From assembly GCA_963787205.1 (NCBI GenBank), contig CAWBCD010000003.1, positions 186,001 through 250,000 of the forward strand: 64,000 nt of DNA, given 5' to 3'. The notes under the pieces were generated by a model that saw only the letters and a program-made list of their open reading frames with translations, was not told the origin of the DNA and made no database searches. Shown piece by piece: positions 26,715 through 34,643 of the stretch. Source of the stretch: DATFNI01 sp963787205 (GTDB lineage Bacteria; Bacteroidota; Rhodothermia; Balneolales; DATFMH01). The position numbers and the translations under genes were made by a program. How positions within the stretch are numbered: position 1 is the first letter of the stretch; each line of letters opens with the position of its first letter.

Positions 26715-28262
26715 TTGTCAGGAAGGAGCATAGCTCAGTTACGTACTGAGATTGAGGATAGTCGCACAACATTACCAGACGCAGTTGAAAGTTATCTTGA
26801 GGCTGCGGGTAAACGAACAGAAGTTAATGCCTTTACATCCCTATATGGCGACCAGGCCCGTAAAGATGCTGAAGCCATTCAAAAGAAGATTGAAAGCGGC
26901 GAAGCAGGTCGACTGGCTGGGGCGATCATGGGCATTAAAGACATCATCAGTGAAAGAGGCAAAAAGGTAACGTGCGCCTCACGTATGCTCCAGCCTTTTG
27001 AAGGGGTGTATGACGCGACGGTCATTGAAAAGCTTAAAAAGGAAGACGCACTTTTTATTGGAAGAACCAACATGGACGAGTTCGGGATGGGTTCTTCCAA
27101 TGAGAACAGCGTCTTTGGTCCGGCCAGAAATCCACACGACACCTTAAAAGTGACCGGTGGATCATCCGGAGGCAGTGCAGCGGCTGTTGCGGCGGGATTT
27201 TGCAATTCCGCCCTGGGCTCCGATACAGGAGGCTCCATTCGACAGCCTTCGTCTTTCTGTGGTATTGTTGGCCTTAAACCTACGTACGGGAGAGTTTCAC
27301 GATACGGACTTGTAGCATATGCTTCGTCTTTCGATTCCATAGGTCCGCTGACAAACACTGTGGAAGACGCTGCACGAGTTCTCAGTGTCATCGCAGGCAG
27401 AGATAAACGTGACGGTACGTCGGCTGATGTCCCGGTTCCGGACTATACCAAAGCGGTGAATAACCCGGTTGAATCACTAAAAATAGGTCTTCCTGAAGCG
27501 TTCTTTGGTGAGGGACTCGAGGAAGAAATCCGCGATAAAATCATGGATACTGTTCAGGCTCTTGAAAGTGATGGCGCCAAAATAGTACCCATACAGCTTC
27601 CGAACAGTAAGTATGCCGTCGCGACGTATTATATCCTTGCAACGGCGGAGGCCTCAAGTAACCTGGCCCGTTATGATGGTGTACGTTACGGTTACCGTGC
27701 CGATATCAAGAAAGTGAAAGAACAGTTACGAGTGGAAGAAGAAGCCCTCCGGGAGCAACTGAAGAAAGCGGATAAGAGTTTAACACCGGATCTTGAATCC
27801 CGTATCAAAAATATGGACTCGGCACTTATCCGGCTTTACAAACAGACACGTACGGAAGGTTTCGGAACTGAAGTTAAAAGACGCATCATGCTAGGGACCT
27901 ACGTACTCAGCTCCGGGTATTATGATGCCTATTACGCGAAAGCGCAAAAAATTCGCAGGCTCATCAAAGATGACTATACACGTGCCTTCGAAAACGTTGA
28001 TGTTATTGTGACGCCGACCTCGCCTACAACAGCGTTTGACATTGGCTCCAAGATTGATGATCCGCTTCAAATGTACCTGAACGATATTTACACAATCTCT
28101 GCTAATCTTGCGGGAATCTGCGGCATAAACGTCCCTGTGGGCATCCATTCGGACGGACTCCCGATTGGCATGCAGTTTCTTGGAGACACATTCCAGGAAG
28201 AAAAGATTCTGGGGGCTGCACGTTTGGTGGAACGGCAGTATCAGGCGGATTCCGTTAGCTGA
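26715..28262 (+). CDS. gatA: Aspartyl/glutamyl-tRNA amidotransferase subunit A
   Basis: This 515-residue amidase-signature enzyme releases ammonia from glutamine for transamidation of Glu-tRNA(Gln) or Asp-tRNA(Asn), acting with GatB and GatC (not in this window). The Ser-cisSer-Lys triad elements are GIKDIIS (Lys) and GGSSGGSAAAVAAGF...GSDTGGSIRQP (the serines). The conserved GLKPTYGRVSRYGLVAYASS follows. The likely start is TTG 26715, giving MSGRSIAQLRTEI, which fits family N-termini. A GGAAGGAG motif lies inside the first codons and does not match any ATG. The start is therefore uncertain by a few codons. Confidence 0.93.
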   Translation: MSGRSIAQLRTEIEDSRTTLPDAVESYLEAAGKRTEVNAFTSLYGDQARKDAEAIQKKIESGEAGRLAGAIMGIKDIISERGKKVTCASRMLQPFEGVYDATVIEKLKKEDALFIGRTNMDEFGMGSSNENSVFGPARNPHDTLKVTGGSSGGSAAAVAAGFCNSALGSDTGGSIRQPSSFCGIVGLKPTYGRVSRYGLVAYASSFDSIGPLTNTVEDAARVLSVIAGRDKRDGTSADVPVPDYTKAVNNPVESLKIGLPEAFFGEGLEEEIRDKIMDTVQALESDGAKIVPIQLPNSKYAVATYYILATAEASSNLARYDGVRYGYRADIKKVKEQLRVEEEALREQLKKADKSLTPDLESRIKNMDSALIRLYKQTRTEGFGTEVKRRIMLGTYVLSSGYYDAYYAKAQKIRRLIKDDYTRAFENVDVIVTPTSPTTAFDIGSKIDDPLQMYLNDIYTISANLAGICGINVPVGIHSDGLPIGMQFLGDTFQEEKILGAARLVERQYQADSVS

Positions 28263-28270
28263 ATTCCAGA

Positions 28271-29050
28271 ATGATTATGAAAAACAGATTAAAAGGGAAG
28301 ACCGCACTGGTGACAGGAGCAACATCCGGTATCGGTGAGGCCATAGCCACACAGTTTGCCGAATCGGGTGTTCATCTTATCATTACAGGTCGCCGTAAAG
28401 AACGTCTGGAGGAGCTGGCAGCCATTCTGGAAGACGAGCATAATGTTAAAGTCACAATCGGAGCCTTTGACGTTACTGATCGCACCGCTTGTGAAAAATT
28501 CATCGATAGTTTGGGCGCTGATCCAGTTGATATTCTTGTCAACAATGCCGGTGGGGCACACGGTGTCGATCCCGTTTATTCCGGCGATTTTGAGGATTGG
28601 GATACCATGATCGATACCAATGTGAAAGGGTTGCTGACAATGACCCGACTCATATCTCCGGGCATGAAAGAACGCAACTCCGGCCATATCATCAACATCG
28701 GATCTATTGCAGGACACGAGGCCTATCCGGGAGGTGTTGTTTACTGTGCAGCCAAGCACGCGGTAACGGCCATCACGAAATCGACGAAGATGGACCTTAC
28801 CGGAAGCAATGTGCGAGTGAGTCAGGTATCACCCGGACTCGTGGAAACGGAATTCAGTATGGTTCGTTTCAAGGGTAATAAGGACAAGGCGGATAAGGTA
28901 TATGAAGGGATGGAACCACTTACGGGAGATGATATAGCTGAAATTGTCGTATTTGTTGCCAACCGGCCTGATCATGTTAATCTGCTCGACACGGTTGTTT
29001 TCCCGGTGGCTCAGTCGGCAGCTACTATGGTAGCGAGGACTTCGCCGTGA
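28271..29050 (+). CDS. Short-chain dehydrogenase, YdfG-like
   Basis: This 259-residue classical SDR has NAD(P)-binding TGATSGIGEA near residues 17-26, the structural NNAGG motif, and catalytic Y-x-x-x-K as YCAAKHA. The segment ILVNNAGGAHGVDPVYSGDFEDWDTMIDTNVKGLL is close to the YdfG / 3-hydroxy-acid dehydrogenase group, so L-allo-threonine or 3-hydroxypropionate-type oxidoreduction is possible, not shown. It follows gatA by 8 bases. The last codons lie in a ~60-base sequence that is repeated just downstream. Confidence 0.88.
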   Translation: MIMKNRLKGKTALVTGATSGIGEAIATQFAESGVHLIITGRRKERLEELAAILEDEHNVKVTIGAFDVTDRTACEKFIDSLGADPVDILVNNAGGAHGVDPVYSGDFEDWDTMIDTNVKGLLTMTRLISPGMKERNSGHIINIGSIAGHEAYPGGVVYCAAKHAVTAITKSTKMDLTGSNVRVSQVSPGLVETEFSMVRFKGNKDKADKVYEGMEPLTGDDIAEIVVFVANRPDHVNLLDTVVFPVAQSAATMVARTSP

Positions 29051-29163
29051 GGTCTGGTATTTATACTAGATTCAGACGAGACCTTCGTCCTCCGAAGAAG
29101 GACTTCGCCATGAATTCAGGCACGTATGATAGATGCAAGCGAGATGGCTTCATCCTCTGGGGA
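29037..29163 (+). repeat. Imperfect tandem duplication of the SDR gene end
   Basis: AGGACTTCGCC starts at 29037, spanning the last codons and stop of the SDR gene, and again near 29099. After each come similar strings: TATACTAGATTCAGACGAGAC followed by CGTCCTC in copy one, and TATGATAGATGCAAGCGAGATGGC followed by CATCCTC in copy two. The two ~63-base copies are roughly two-thirds alike by eye. The second copy ends at the start of the next gene. Confidence 0.55.
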
Positions 29164-29167
29164 AGGA

Positions 29168-30157
29168 ATGCGTAAATACGTTTTTTCCCTGCTTGTTCTA
29201 CTGACTGTCTTTCTTCTGTACTCGTGCAGCAAATCGGGCAGCAAGGATAACCCGAAATATGATTTTTCATCCCAGGGACATTCCGTGCCTTCTTTTTCTG
29301 CCGACAGTGCCTATCAGGATGTTGCCAGACAGCTTCAGTTTGGCCCGCGCGTTCCCAACTCAAAGGCACACGAAGAGGAGAAGCAATGGATCATGAAAAA
29401 AATGAGCCGTTATGCAGGTTCATCGATGGTCTATTCACAGAATTTCGATATCAAAGGATATAACAACGATACCCTGCATCTGAGCAATATTATTGCGGCA
29501 TTCAATCCAAAGGATCCCGACCGCATTATGATATCCACTCACTGGGATACACGGCCCCGTTCCGATCAGGATCCGGATAAAGCCTATCGGGATAAACCCA
29601 TCCCGGGAGCGGACGATGGTGCCAGTGGTGTTGCTGTTCTTCTGGAAATGGCCCGACAGTTTCACAAGAAGATGCCGTCTATCGGTGTGGATCTCGTTTT
29701 TTGGGATGGTGAGGATTATGGAAAAAGCGGAGAGGATAATTACTATTTCCTCGGATCGCGTTACTGGGCGCAGCATCCACCCGTGCCGGGCTACAGTCCC
29801 CGATTCGGTATTCTGCTGGATATGGTTGGCGGGAAAAACGCACATTTCCCAAAGGAAGGAGCCTCCTACAGTTATGCCCCGCTTCTCGTAAATGCCATAT
29901 GGAAAGTGGCGGACCAGATTGGTTTGGATACTCTGTTTACCAACGAACAAACACCCGGAGTAACAGATGATCACACGGTCTTGAATCAGTTAACAAACTT
30001 TCCGACGATAGATATCATCGATCACAGGGTGGAAGGTGGTCAGGTTACGTTCCCCTCGTATTGGCACACCCATAAGGACAATCTCTCTATCATCGATCCC
30101 AATACCATGAAGGCAGTCGGACATCTGATGTTGGAACTGGTGTACAACCGGCTGTAG
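29168..30157 (+). CDS. M28-family lipoprotein, probable type II glutaminyl cyclase
   Basis: This 329-residue lipoprotein starts best at ATG 29168 (MRKYVFSLLVLLTVFLLYSCSKSG, lipobox LLYSC). Metal-ligand stretches are THWDTRP, GADDGASGVAVLLEMAR, FWDGEDYG and HTHKDNLS. The SHWDTRP...PIPGADDGASG pattern is the one I associate with bacterial type II glutaminyl-peptide cyclotransferases, which form N-terminal pyroglutamate on exported proteins. A simple M28 aminopeptidase is the alternative. GGAAGG precedes the start at short spacing. The stop TAG begins a heptamer array. Confidence 0.82.
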   Translation: MRKYVFSLLVLLTVFLLYSCSKSGSKDNPKYDFSSQGHSVPSFSADSAYQDVARQLQFGPRVPNSKAHEEEKQWIMKKMSRYAGSSMVYSQNFDIKGYNNDTLHLSNIIAAFNPKDPDRIMISTHWDTRPRSDQDPDKAYRDKPIPGADDGASGVAVLLEMARQFHKKMPSIGVDLVFWDGEDYGKSGEDNYYFLGSRYWAQHPPVPGYSPRFGILLDMVGGKNAHFPKEGASYSYAPLLVNAIWKVADQIGLDTLFTNEQTPGVTDDHTVLNQLTNFPTIDIIDHRVEGGQVTFPSYWHTHKDNLSIIDPNTMKAVGHLMLELVYNRL

Positions 30158-30260
30158 TTGTTAGTTGATGTGATAGATGATAGTCCCATTATGTTGAGCT
30201 GAGTGACTAAGTTTGTACCTTTGAACTGCCAACGAACAACTATCATCTATCAACTATTTT
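30155..30260. repeat. Pair of heptamer arrays in inverted orientation
   Basis: The first array is TAGTTGT, TAGTTGA, TGTGATA, GATGATA (30155-30182), beginning on the TAG stop of the M28 gene. The second is CGAACAA, CTATCAT, CTATCAA, CTATTTT (30233-30260). ATAGATGATAGT (30173-30184) and ACTATCATCTAT (30239-30250) are perfect reverse complements. A 50-base spacer without a reading frame lies between them. The arrangement resembles the inverted arrays around the S23 gene at 43391-43780, but empty. Confidence 0.8.
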
Positions 30261-30297
30261 ACCGAAGAATCCGGAGAACGGATAAACGAATATCCAC

Positions 30298-31149
30298 ATG
30301 GCCGACAACTACATTACGCTAACCATCTCCATTCCATTCGAATACCAGGAACTGCTGATTGCTAAGCTTCTGGATATGGACTTCGACGGTTTTGAGCAGG
30401 AGAATGATCAGCTTAACGCAACTATCCCGCAAAACAGGTACAGTGATGTTATTCGGGAGGAAGTAGAGGAATGGTTACGCCTGCAGTTCTATCCGGCAAG
30501 ACTCGTAGGGGTACATACGGATGAATTACGCGACTGGAATGAAGAATGGGAGCGATCGATCAGGCCTCTGGTTATTGGCCGGTTTTTCGTTAAACCAACA
30601 TGGGTCGACGAACCCACTCCGGAAGGTAAAATACTTCTGGAAATAGATCCCAAGATGGCTTTTGGAACCGGGTACCACGAGTCGACCCGTCTGATGCTGC
30701 GCCTGTTGCCATCCGTGATCAAAAAGGGCGCTACGGTCCTGGATGTGGGTACCGGTACAGGTATTTTATCCATTGCTGCACTGAGACTTGGCGCAGAGTC
30801 GGCTTTTGGGTTTGATATCGATGAGTGGAGCAGCAATAATGCGTGGGAAAATGCTGTGATCAATAACGTGACCGACTCCTACAGGGTAGAGGAAGGTTCT
30901 TTTGAAGTAGTTCCCAAAGAAAACAGATATGAAGTAATCTTGGCGAATGTGAACAGAAATGCCCTTTTGGAAATGCAGAAACCGTTGGTGAAACATTTGA
31001 AACCGGGTGGAAAATTGCTGCTTTCCGGATTGCTGGAAAATGATAGACAGGTGATGCTTGAGGCCCCAGAATTTTCACGGCTGCAACTCGAGAATGAAAT
31101 GCAGGAAGGGGAGTGGATTGCATTGGTATTAATTAACGCATTGTCCTGA
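30298..31149 (+). CDS. prmA: Ribosomal protein L11 methyltransferase
   Basis: This 283-residue SAM methyltransferase probably methylates ribosomal protein L11. The N-terminal substrate domain (about residues 1-110) is followed by a class I methyltransferase core with MAFGTGYHESTRLML, the SAM motif DVGTGTGILSIAALRLGA, and the catalytic-pocket stretch ILANVNRNALLEM. Length fits PrmA. Its TGA overlaps the next ATG (TGATG), so ppx is translationally coupled. Confidence 0.93.
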   Translation: MADNYITLTISIPFEYQELLIAKLLDMDFDGFEQENDQLNATIPQNRYSDVIREEVEEWLRLQFYPARLVGVHTDELRDWNEEWERSIRPLVIGRFFVKPTWVDEPTPEGKILLEIDPKMAFGTGYHESTRLMLRLLPSVIKKGATVLDVGTGTGILSIAALRLGAESAFGFDIDEWSSNNAWENAVINNVTDSYRVEEGSFEVVPKENRYEVILANVNRNALLEMQKPLVKHLKPGGKLLLSGLLENDRQVMLEAPEFSRLQLENEMQEGEWIALVLINALS

Positions 31150-32066
31150 TGAGTTTAAAAGCCTCGGTTGATATTGGAACCAATACCGCATTACTACTGG
31201 TAGCCAGAGTTGGAAATCAGAAACTGAATGTCATTCGTGAGGAACAACGGTTTCCCCGTCTCGGAAAAGGGGTAGACAAAGACGGCAGGTTATCTAAGGA
31301 AAGTATCGAAAGAGTTTTGAAGGCAATCAGAGAGTATGAGAAGTTGCTTTCCGATGAATATCCAGAAGTGGAAAATATTGTGGTCACCGGGACCAGTGCC
31401 GTGCGAGATGCTGCCAACAGGGAAGAACTGGTTGCAGCCATACAAGAAACGTCCGGTTGGAATATGCGTATTCTTTCTGGAGAAGAGGAGGCCGAATGGA
31501 CTTTTGCTGGTGCTCTGTCGATGTTGCCGGGTGACCACAAATCAGAAAAAACAGTAGTTTTGGATATCGGTGGAGGTAGCACGGAAGTGGCTATTGGCGG
31601 AGATCATTCGCTGAACGATCGGTTCTCGTTTTCCATGGGAAGCATTCGCTTTACCGAGCGGTATTTACCCGGGAACCCACCTGCTGCCGGGGAAATTGAA
31701 CGATGTAGAAAAGCTGTTCGGAAAGAGTTTCAGCAGCATGTGTTTTCTTTACCCGGCAATATCTTAGCTGTCGGAGTAGCGGGAACTGTTACCTCTCTTG
31801 CTTTCATACTTCAAAATCTCACAGGATATGAACCGGAACGAATAGCGAATTACCGGTTAAAAAAGGGTGAGATTGAACGTTTCATTGATTATTTCTCAAC
31901 ACACACGGCGCAAGAAGCCCTTGAGAAATGGCCTGTAGTGATGGATGGACGGGCAGATGTGATGCTTGCCGGTTTGCTGATACTTGAAGGATTTCTGGAT
32001 ATGTATTCTCTTCAGGAAATCCGCGTGTCGACCGGTGGTATCCGCCATGGGGCCGTCTTGTTGTAG
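31149..32066 (+). CDS. ppx: Ppx/GppA-family exopolyphosphatase
   Basis: This 305-residue protein is a short, two-lobed member of the Ppx/GppA group, which hydrolyses polyphosphate or pppGpp. Signatures are SVDIGTNTALLLVA at residues 6-19, ILSGEEEAEWTFAG, and the phosphate loop VVLDIGGGSTEVAIGG. The long C-terminal extension of E. coli Ppx is absent, as in many small members. It overlaps prmA by one base. The true substrate, polyphosphate versus pppGpp, cannot be told from sequence. Confidence 0.9.
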   Translation: MSLKASVDIGTNTALLLVARVGNQKLNVIREEQRFPRLGKGVDKDGRLSKESIERVLKAIREYEKLLSDEYPEVENIVVTGTSAVRDAANREELVAAIQETSGWNMRILSGEEEAEWTFAGALSMLPGDHKSEKTVVLDIGGGSTEVAIGGDHSLNDRFSFSMGSIRFTERYLPGNPPAAGEIERCRKAVRKEFQQHVFSLPGNILAVGVAGTVTSLAFILQNLTGYEPERIANYRLKKGEIERFIDYFSTHTAQEALEKWPVVMDGRADVMLAGLLILEGFLDMYSLQEIRVSTGGIRHGAVLL

Positions 32067-32131
32067 ACTAATGTCACCAGCCACAGACTTGCGACATAAG
32101 AAGTAACTTCCTTAATAGGTGTTTTCTTACG

Positions 32132-32175
32132 TAAGCGTTCGTACCGCCGGGCTGACAACCACGACCTGCAGAAAT
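32132..32175. repeat. Decayed copy of the GTCGGACT palindrome element
   Basis: AAGCGTTCGTACC followed by CCGGGCTGACAACC and ACGACCTGCA parallels the element at 10366-10400. Inverted pairing is weaker here. Confidence 0.45.
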
Positions 32176-32198
32176 AAAACAAACCCAAACACAACGGA

Positions 32199-32369
32199 TG
32201 TCATCCTGATGTCCCGAAGCATTCGGGGCGTAGGATCTCGTCCGCACGGAGCAGCGATCCTTGCAGATAGCATTCGCAATGATATCAGCATCGTTTACGT
32301 GAGTCGAGAGATGCCGGATGTGAACAGGATTCAACGTTTTTCGACAAGTCGAAGAACATCAGAATGATA
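32199..32369. repeat. TGTCATCCTGA...TCAGAATGATA inverted-repeat element
   Basis: TGTCATCCTGA at 32199-32209 has a decayed inverse, TCAGAATGATA, at 32359-32369. Between them are the hairpin CCCGAAGCATTCGGG and the stretch CGTAGGATCTCGTCC, which also occurs in the copies near 43.2 kb and 51.2-51.5 kb. No gene is contained. Region 32067-32532 otherwise carries only the candidate promoter elements of the response regulator. Confidence 0.75.
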
Positions 32370-32440
32370 GTGGTGGCCTTTGCGCGTGTCAGGATCACCG
32401 TGAGGAAGTTTTTGGCAAATATGATACTAATAAAGAGTAT

Positions 32441-32471
32441 TTTGTCTTTTATATCGGAACCACATAATTTG
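32441..32471 (+). promoter_or_regulatory. Candidate Bacteroidota-type promoter of the two-component operon
   Basis: TTTG at 32441-32444 and TAATTTG at 32465-32471 are separated by 20 bases, close to the TTTG-N19-TAnnTTTG pattern described for Bacteroidota sigma factors. The -7 box is one base short. The response-regulator ATG is about 60 bases further. This is a pattern match only. Confidence 0.3.
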
Positions 32472-32504
32472 TCCATGATTCAATCCTATTTTTCTAACAA
32501 AGAT

Positions 32505-32518
32505 GGATTTTTAACATT
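32505..32518 (+). promoter_or_regulatory. 14-base motif shared with the efflux operon (copy 1)
   Basis: GGATTTTTAACATT lies 14 bases upstream of the response-regulator ATG, with GGAG (32521-32524) as ribosome site between. The identical 14-mer occurs once more, at 34577-34590, before the efflux operon. A shared regulatory site is a reasonable guess. Confidence 0.45.
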
Positions 32519-32532
32519 ATGGAGACTCTGAC

Positions 32533-33210
32533 ATGAGAGTCCTGCTAGTTGAAGACGAGCCTTATCTCGCAAACTCGCTGACAAAATATCTGAACAATGA
32601 TGGTTTTATTGTTGATTCTGTTTCGACGATTCGGGAATCGCATCAGGCCCTTTTTTCTGAATTATTTGACATTGTTCTTCTGGATTTAAACTTGCCTGAT
32701 GGTGACGGACTGAGCCTGCTCGAAGAGATTCGCACAGAATATCCGCGCACCGCCGTGATTATTCTGACAGCGAGAGGAGAGGTTGAGGATAGGGTGAAAG
32801 GGCTTAATCTTGGGAGCGACGATTATATCTCCAAGCCTTTCTCTATGCTGGAATTATCCGCCCGGATTAATGCCGTAATCCGTCGCAAATTTGGATTGAA
32901 GAATAACAGCGTCGATTTGGATGGACTGAGTGTACATCTGGATGAGATGCTGGTTAAAGCTGATGATGAGGCACTCTCGGTTACCAAAATCGAATACAAT
33001 ATCTTACGATATCTGGCTTTAAACCGGGGCAAAACGGTAAGCCGGATCTCCCTTGCCGAACATATCTGGGGAAATGAAGTTGACGATCGTTTTTCTTTGG
33101 ATTTTATAAATTCGCATATTAAGAACATTCGGAAAAAACTTAAGGACGCAGGCAAGGAACAGCTCATTAAAACCATTTACGGAGTGGGCTATCGTATAGA
33201 TAAAACATGA
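32533..33210 (+). CDS. OmpR/PhoB-family response regulator
   Basis: This 225-residue regulator has a receiver domain (residues 1-115) with acidic pocket E7-D8 region, phospho-acceptor D51 in LLDLNLPDGDG, and the conserved Lys in DDYISKPFS. A winged-helix DNA-binding domain (about residues 125-225) contains RFSLDFINSHIKNIRKKL and ends IYGVGYRID. GGAG lies 8 bases before ATG. Its last 4 bases overlap the histidine-kinase gene. Position just before CzcCBA-type genes suggests control of metal efflux. Confidence 0.95.
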   Translation: MRVLLVEDEPYLANSLTKYLNNDGFIVDSVSTIRESHQALFSELFDIVLLDLNLPDGDGLSLLEEIRTEYPRTAVIILTARGEVEDRVKGLNLGSDDYISKPFSMLELSARINAVIRRKFGLKNNSVDLDGLSVHLDEMLVKADDEALSVTKIEYNILRYLALNRGKTVSRISLAEHIWGNEVDDRFSLDFINSHIKNIRKKLKDAGKEQLIKTIYGVGYRIDKT

Positions 33211-34532
33211 AGCTTCAATACAAAATCGGGCTGAGCAATCTTCTCGTATCTCTTTTTTTTCTAATAATTACCGGGTTTGTTCTGATTCATGTAGTACGAA
33301 CAACCGTCTACGAAGATCTGGATCAGCATCTCTATTATCATAAAAATTCCCTGATAAGCCAGTTGAAGCAGAATGAACCGGACGAAGACAACGATTTTGA
33401 TTTTGGTGTGGTTGGTTCACAGGAATGGGTGAAGGTCGTTCAATGGACCGGCAATAAAGATTCCATACCCCGCGATCGTTTTCGAACCATATTCCTGGAT
33501 ACGAATGGCGAACGGATTGAATATCGGGAACTCATCACGGTTATCAGCAGCAGAAACAAATATTATAAAGCCACATTTCTGGAGTCGGTTGTTCAGTGGC
33601 AGCACATTATCCGTAATGTATTTTTGGTTACGTTTGGCCTTTTAATGACGCTGATCCTGCTTTTGCTGATCATTAATGATGTTCAGTACAGGGAGATACT
33701 CAAACCATTTTATAATACGGTTAAGCGGTTACCCCATATTCGGGATGCTACTGGTTTTTCGGAGCGGTTTGAAAAGTCGACCACAGATGAGATTGATCAG
33801 TTGCACGAGGCCCTGAACCGCATGCTCAAACAGCTTGCTTCTTTTTTTGAGGAACAAAAAGCATTCATTTCGAACGCGTCGCATGAACTTCAAACACCGA
33901 TGACTATCATCTATCAGAAGGCGGAGTCGCTGATGAGCGATCCCAACCTGACGGAAGAGACGATGGTCGAACTGGCACAGATTCAGGAGACGGCCAGCCG
34001 TCTGAGCCGTCTGACAAAAGCTCTGCTTCTTATCAGCAGGATTGAGAATAAACAGTTTCCAATCTGTGATACTGTATGTCTCTCGGAAATGGCCGGTAAA
34101 ACAGTTCATGAGTTGTCTGATTTCATTGAGGCGATGAATATAACCATAGAAATGGATTTGGAAGATAATCCGATGGTCAAGTCAAGCAGGGAGCTCATCA
34201 ACGCCATGTTTTACAACCTGATCCAGAATGCGATAAAATTTTCGGCAGAGGATACTACAATAAGAATAAAAGGTGAGTGGATTAACGGCCGGCAACAATA
34301 TCAAATACAGGTTATTGATCAGGGTAAGGGTATTTCACCTGAGTTGCTGTCTATTGTATTTGACCGGTTTAAAAAACCAGACAGTAAGTGGAATGACTCT
34401 CCCGGTCTGGGACTCTCAATTGTAAAAAGCATTTGTGATCTGCACGATTTCAAGGCAGATATAAAGTCGGAAAAGAATAAAGGTACAACCGTTACGATAA
34501 CAATTCCGGCTGCTTCCATAATATCTACATGA
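33207..34532 (+). CDS. Sensor histidine kinase
   Basis: This 441-residue kinase has transmembrane helices near residues 9-30 and 137-158, enclosing a ~105-residue periplasmic sensor with an acidic stretch (EPDEDNDFDFG) that could bind cations. The dimerisation helix has H226 in FISNASHELQTPMT. N, G1 (IDQGKGI) and G2 (GLGLSIVKSI) boxes complete the ATPase domain. It overlaps the response regulator by 4 bases and is followed after 111 bases by the efflux operon. A CzcS/CusS-like metal sensor is a likely role. Confidence 0.93.
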   Translation: MKLQYKIGLSNLLVSLFFLIITGFVLIHVVRTTVYEDLDQHLYYHKNSLISQLKQNEPDEDNDFDFGVVGSQEWVKVVQWTGNKDSIPRDRFRTIFLDTNGERIEYRELITVISSRNKYYKATFLESVVQWQHIIRNVFLVTFGLLMTLILLLLIINDVQYREILKPFYNTVKRLPHIRDATGFSERFEKSTTDEIDQLHEALNRMLKQLASFFEEQKAFISNASHELQTPMTIIYQKAESLMSDPNLTEETMVELAQIQETASRLSRLTKALLLISRIENKQFPICDTVCLSEMAGKTVHELSDFIEAMNITIEMDLEDNPMVKSSRELINAMFYNLIQNAIKFSAEDTTIRIKGEWINGRQQYQIQVIDQGKGISPELLSIVFDRFKKPDSKWNDSPGLGLSIVKSICDLHDFKADIKSEKNKGTTVTITIPAASIIST

Positions 34533-34576
34533 TTCTTCTCTAAGTTAGGAGCAACGTAAAAAGTTAAGCGGATGGA

Positions 34577-34590
34577 GGATTTTTAACATT
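34577..34590 (+). promoter_or_regulatory. 14-base motif shared with the regulator operon (copy 2)
   Basis: GGATTTTTAACATT here is identical to 32505-32518. It lies 53 bases upstream of the efflux-gene ATG. Both copies are preceded by GATGGA-like bases, extending the likeness slightly. Confidence 0.45.
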
Positions 34591-34601
34591 CCGCATGTCT
34601 T

Positions 34602-34629
34602 AAACCGATCCGGTTTCAGAGAGAACCGG
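34602..34629 (+). promoter_or_regulatory. Two overlapping, mutually exclusive hairpins before the efflux operon
   Basis: AAACCG (34602-34607) can pair with CGGTTT (34611-34616). Alternatively CCGGTT (34610-34615) can pair with AACCGG (34624-34629). The arms overlap, so only one can form at a time. The structure sits 15 bases before the ATG at 34644, in the presumed leader. No T run follows. Confidence 0.4.
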
Positions 34630-34643
34630 CAAGAACTGAAACT

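Noticed and set aside
26879..27391. 170-residue minus-strand frame opposite gatA
   Set aside because: Shadow of the amidase signature region.
32119..32367. 82-residue frame within the 32.2-kb repeat element
   Set aside because: Composed of the inverted-repeat element; no independent support.
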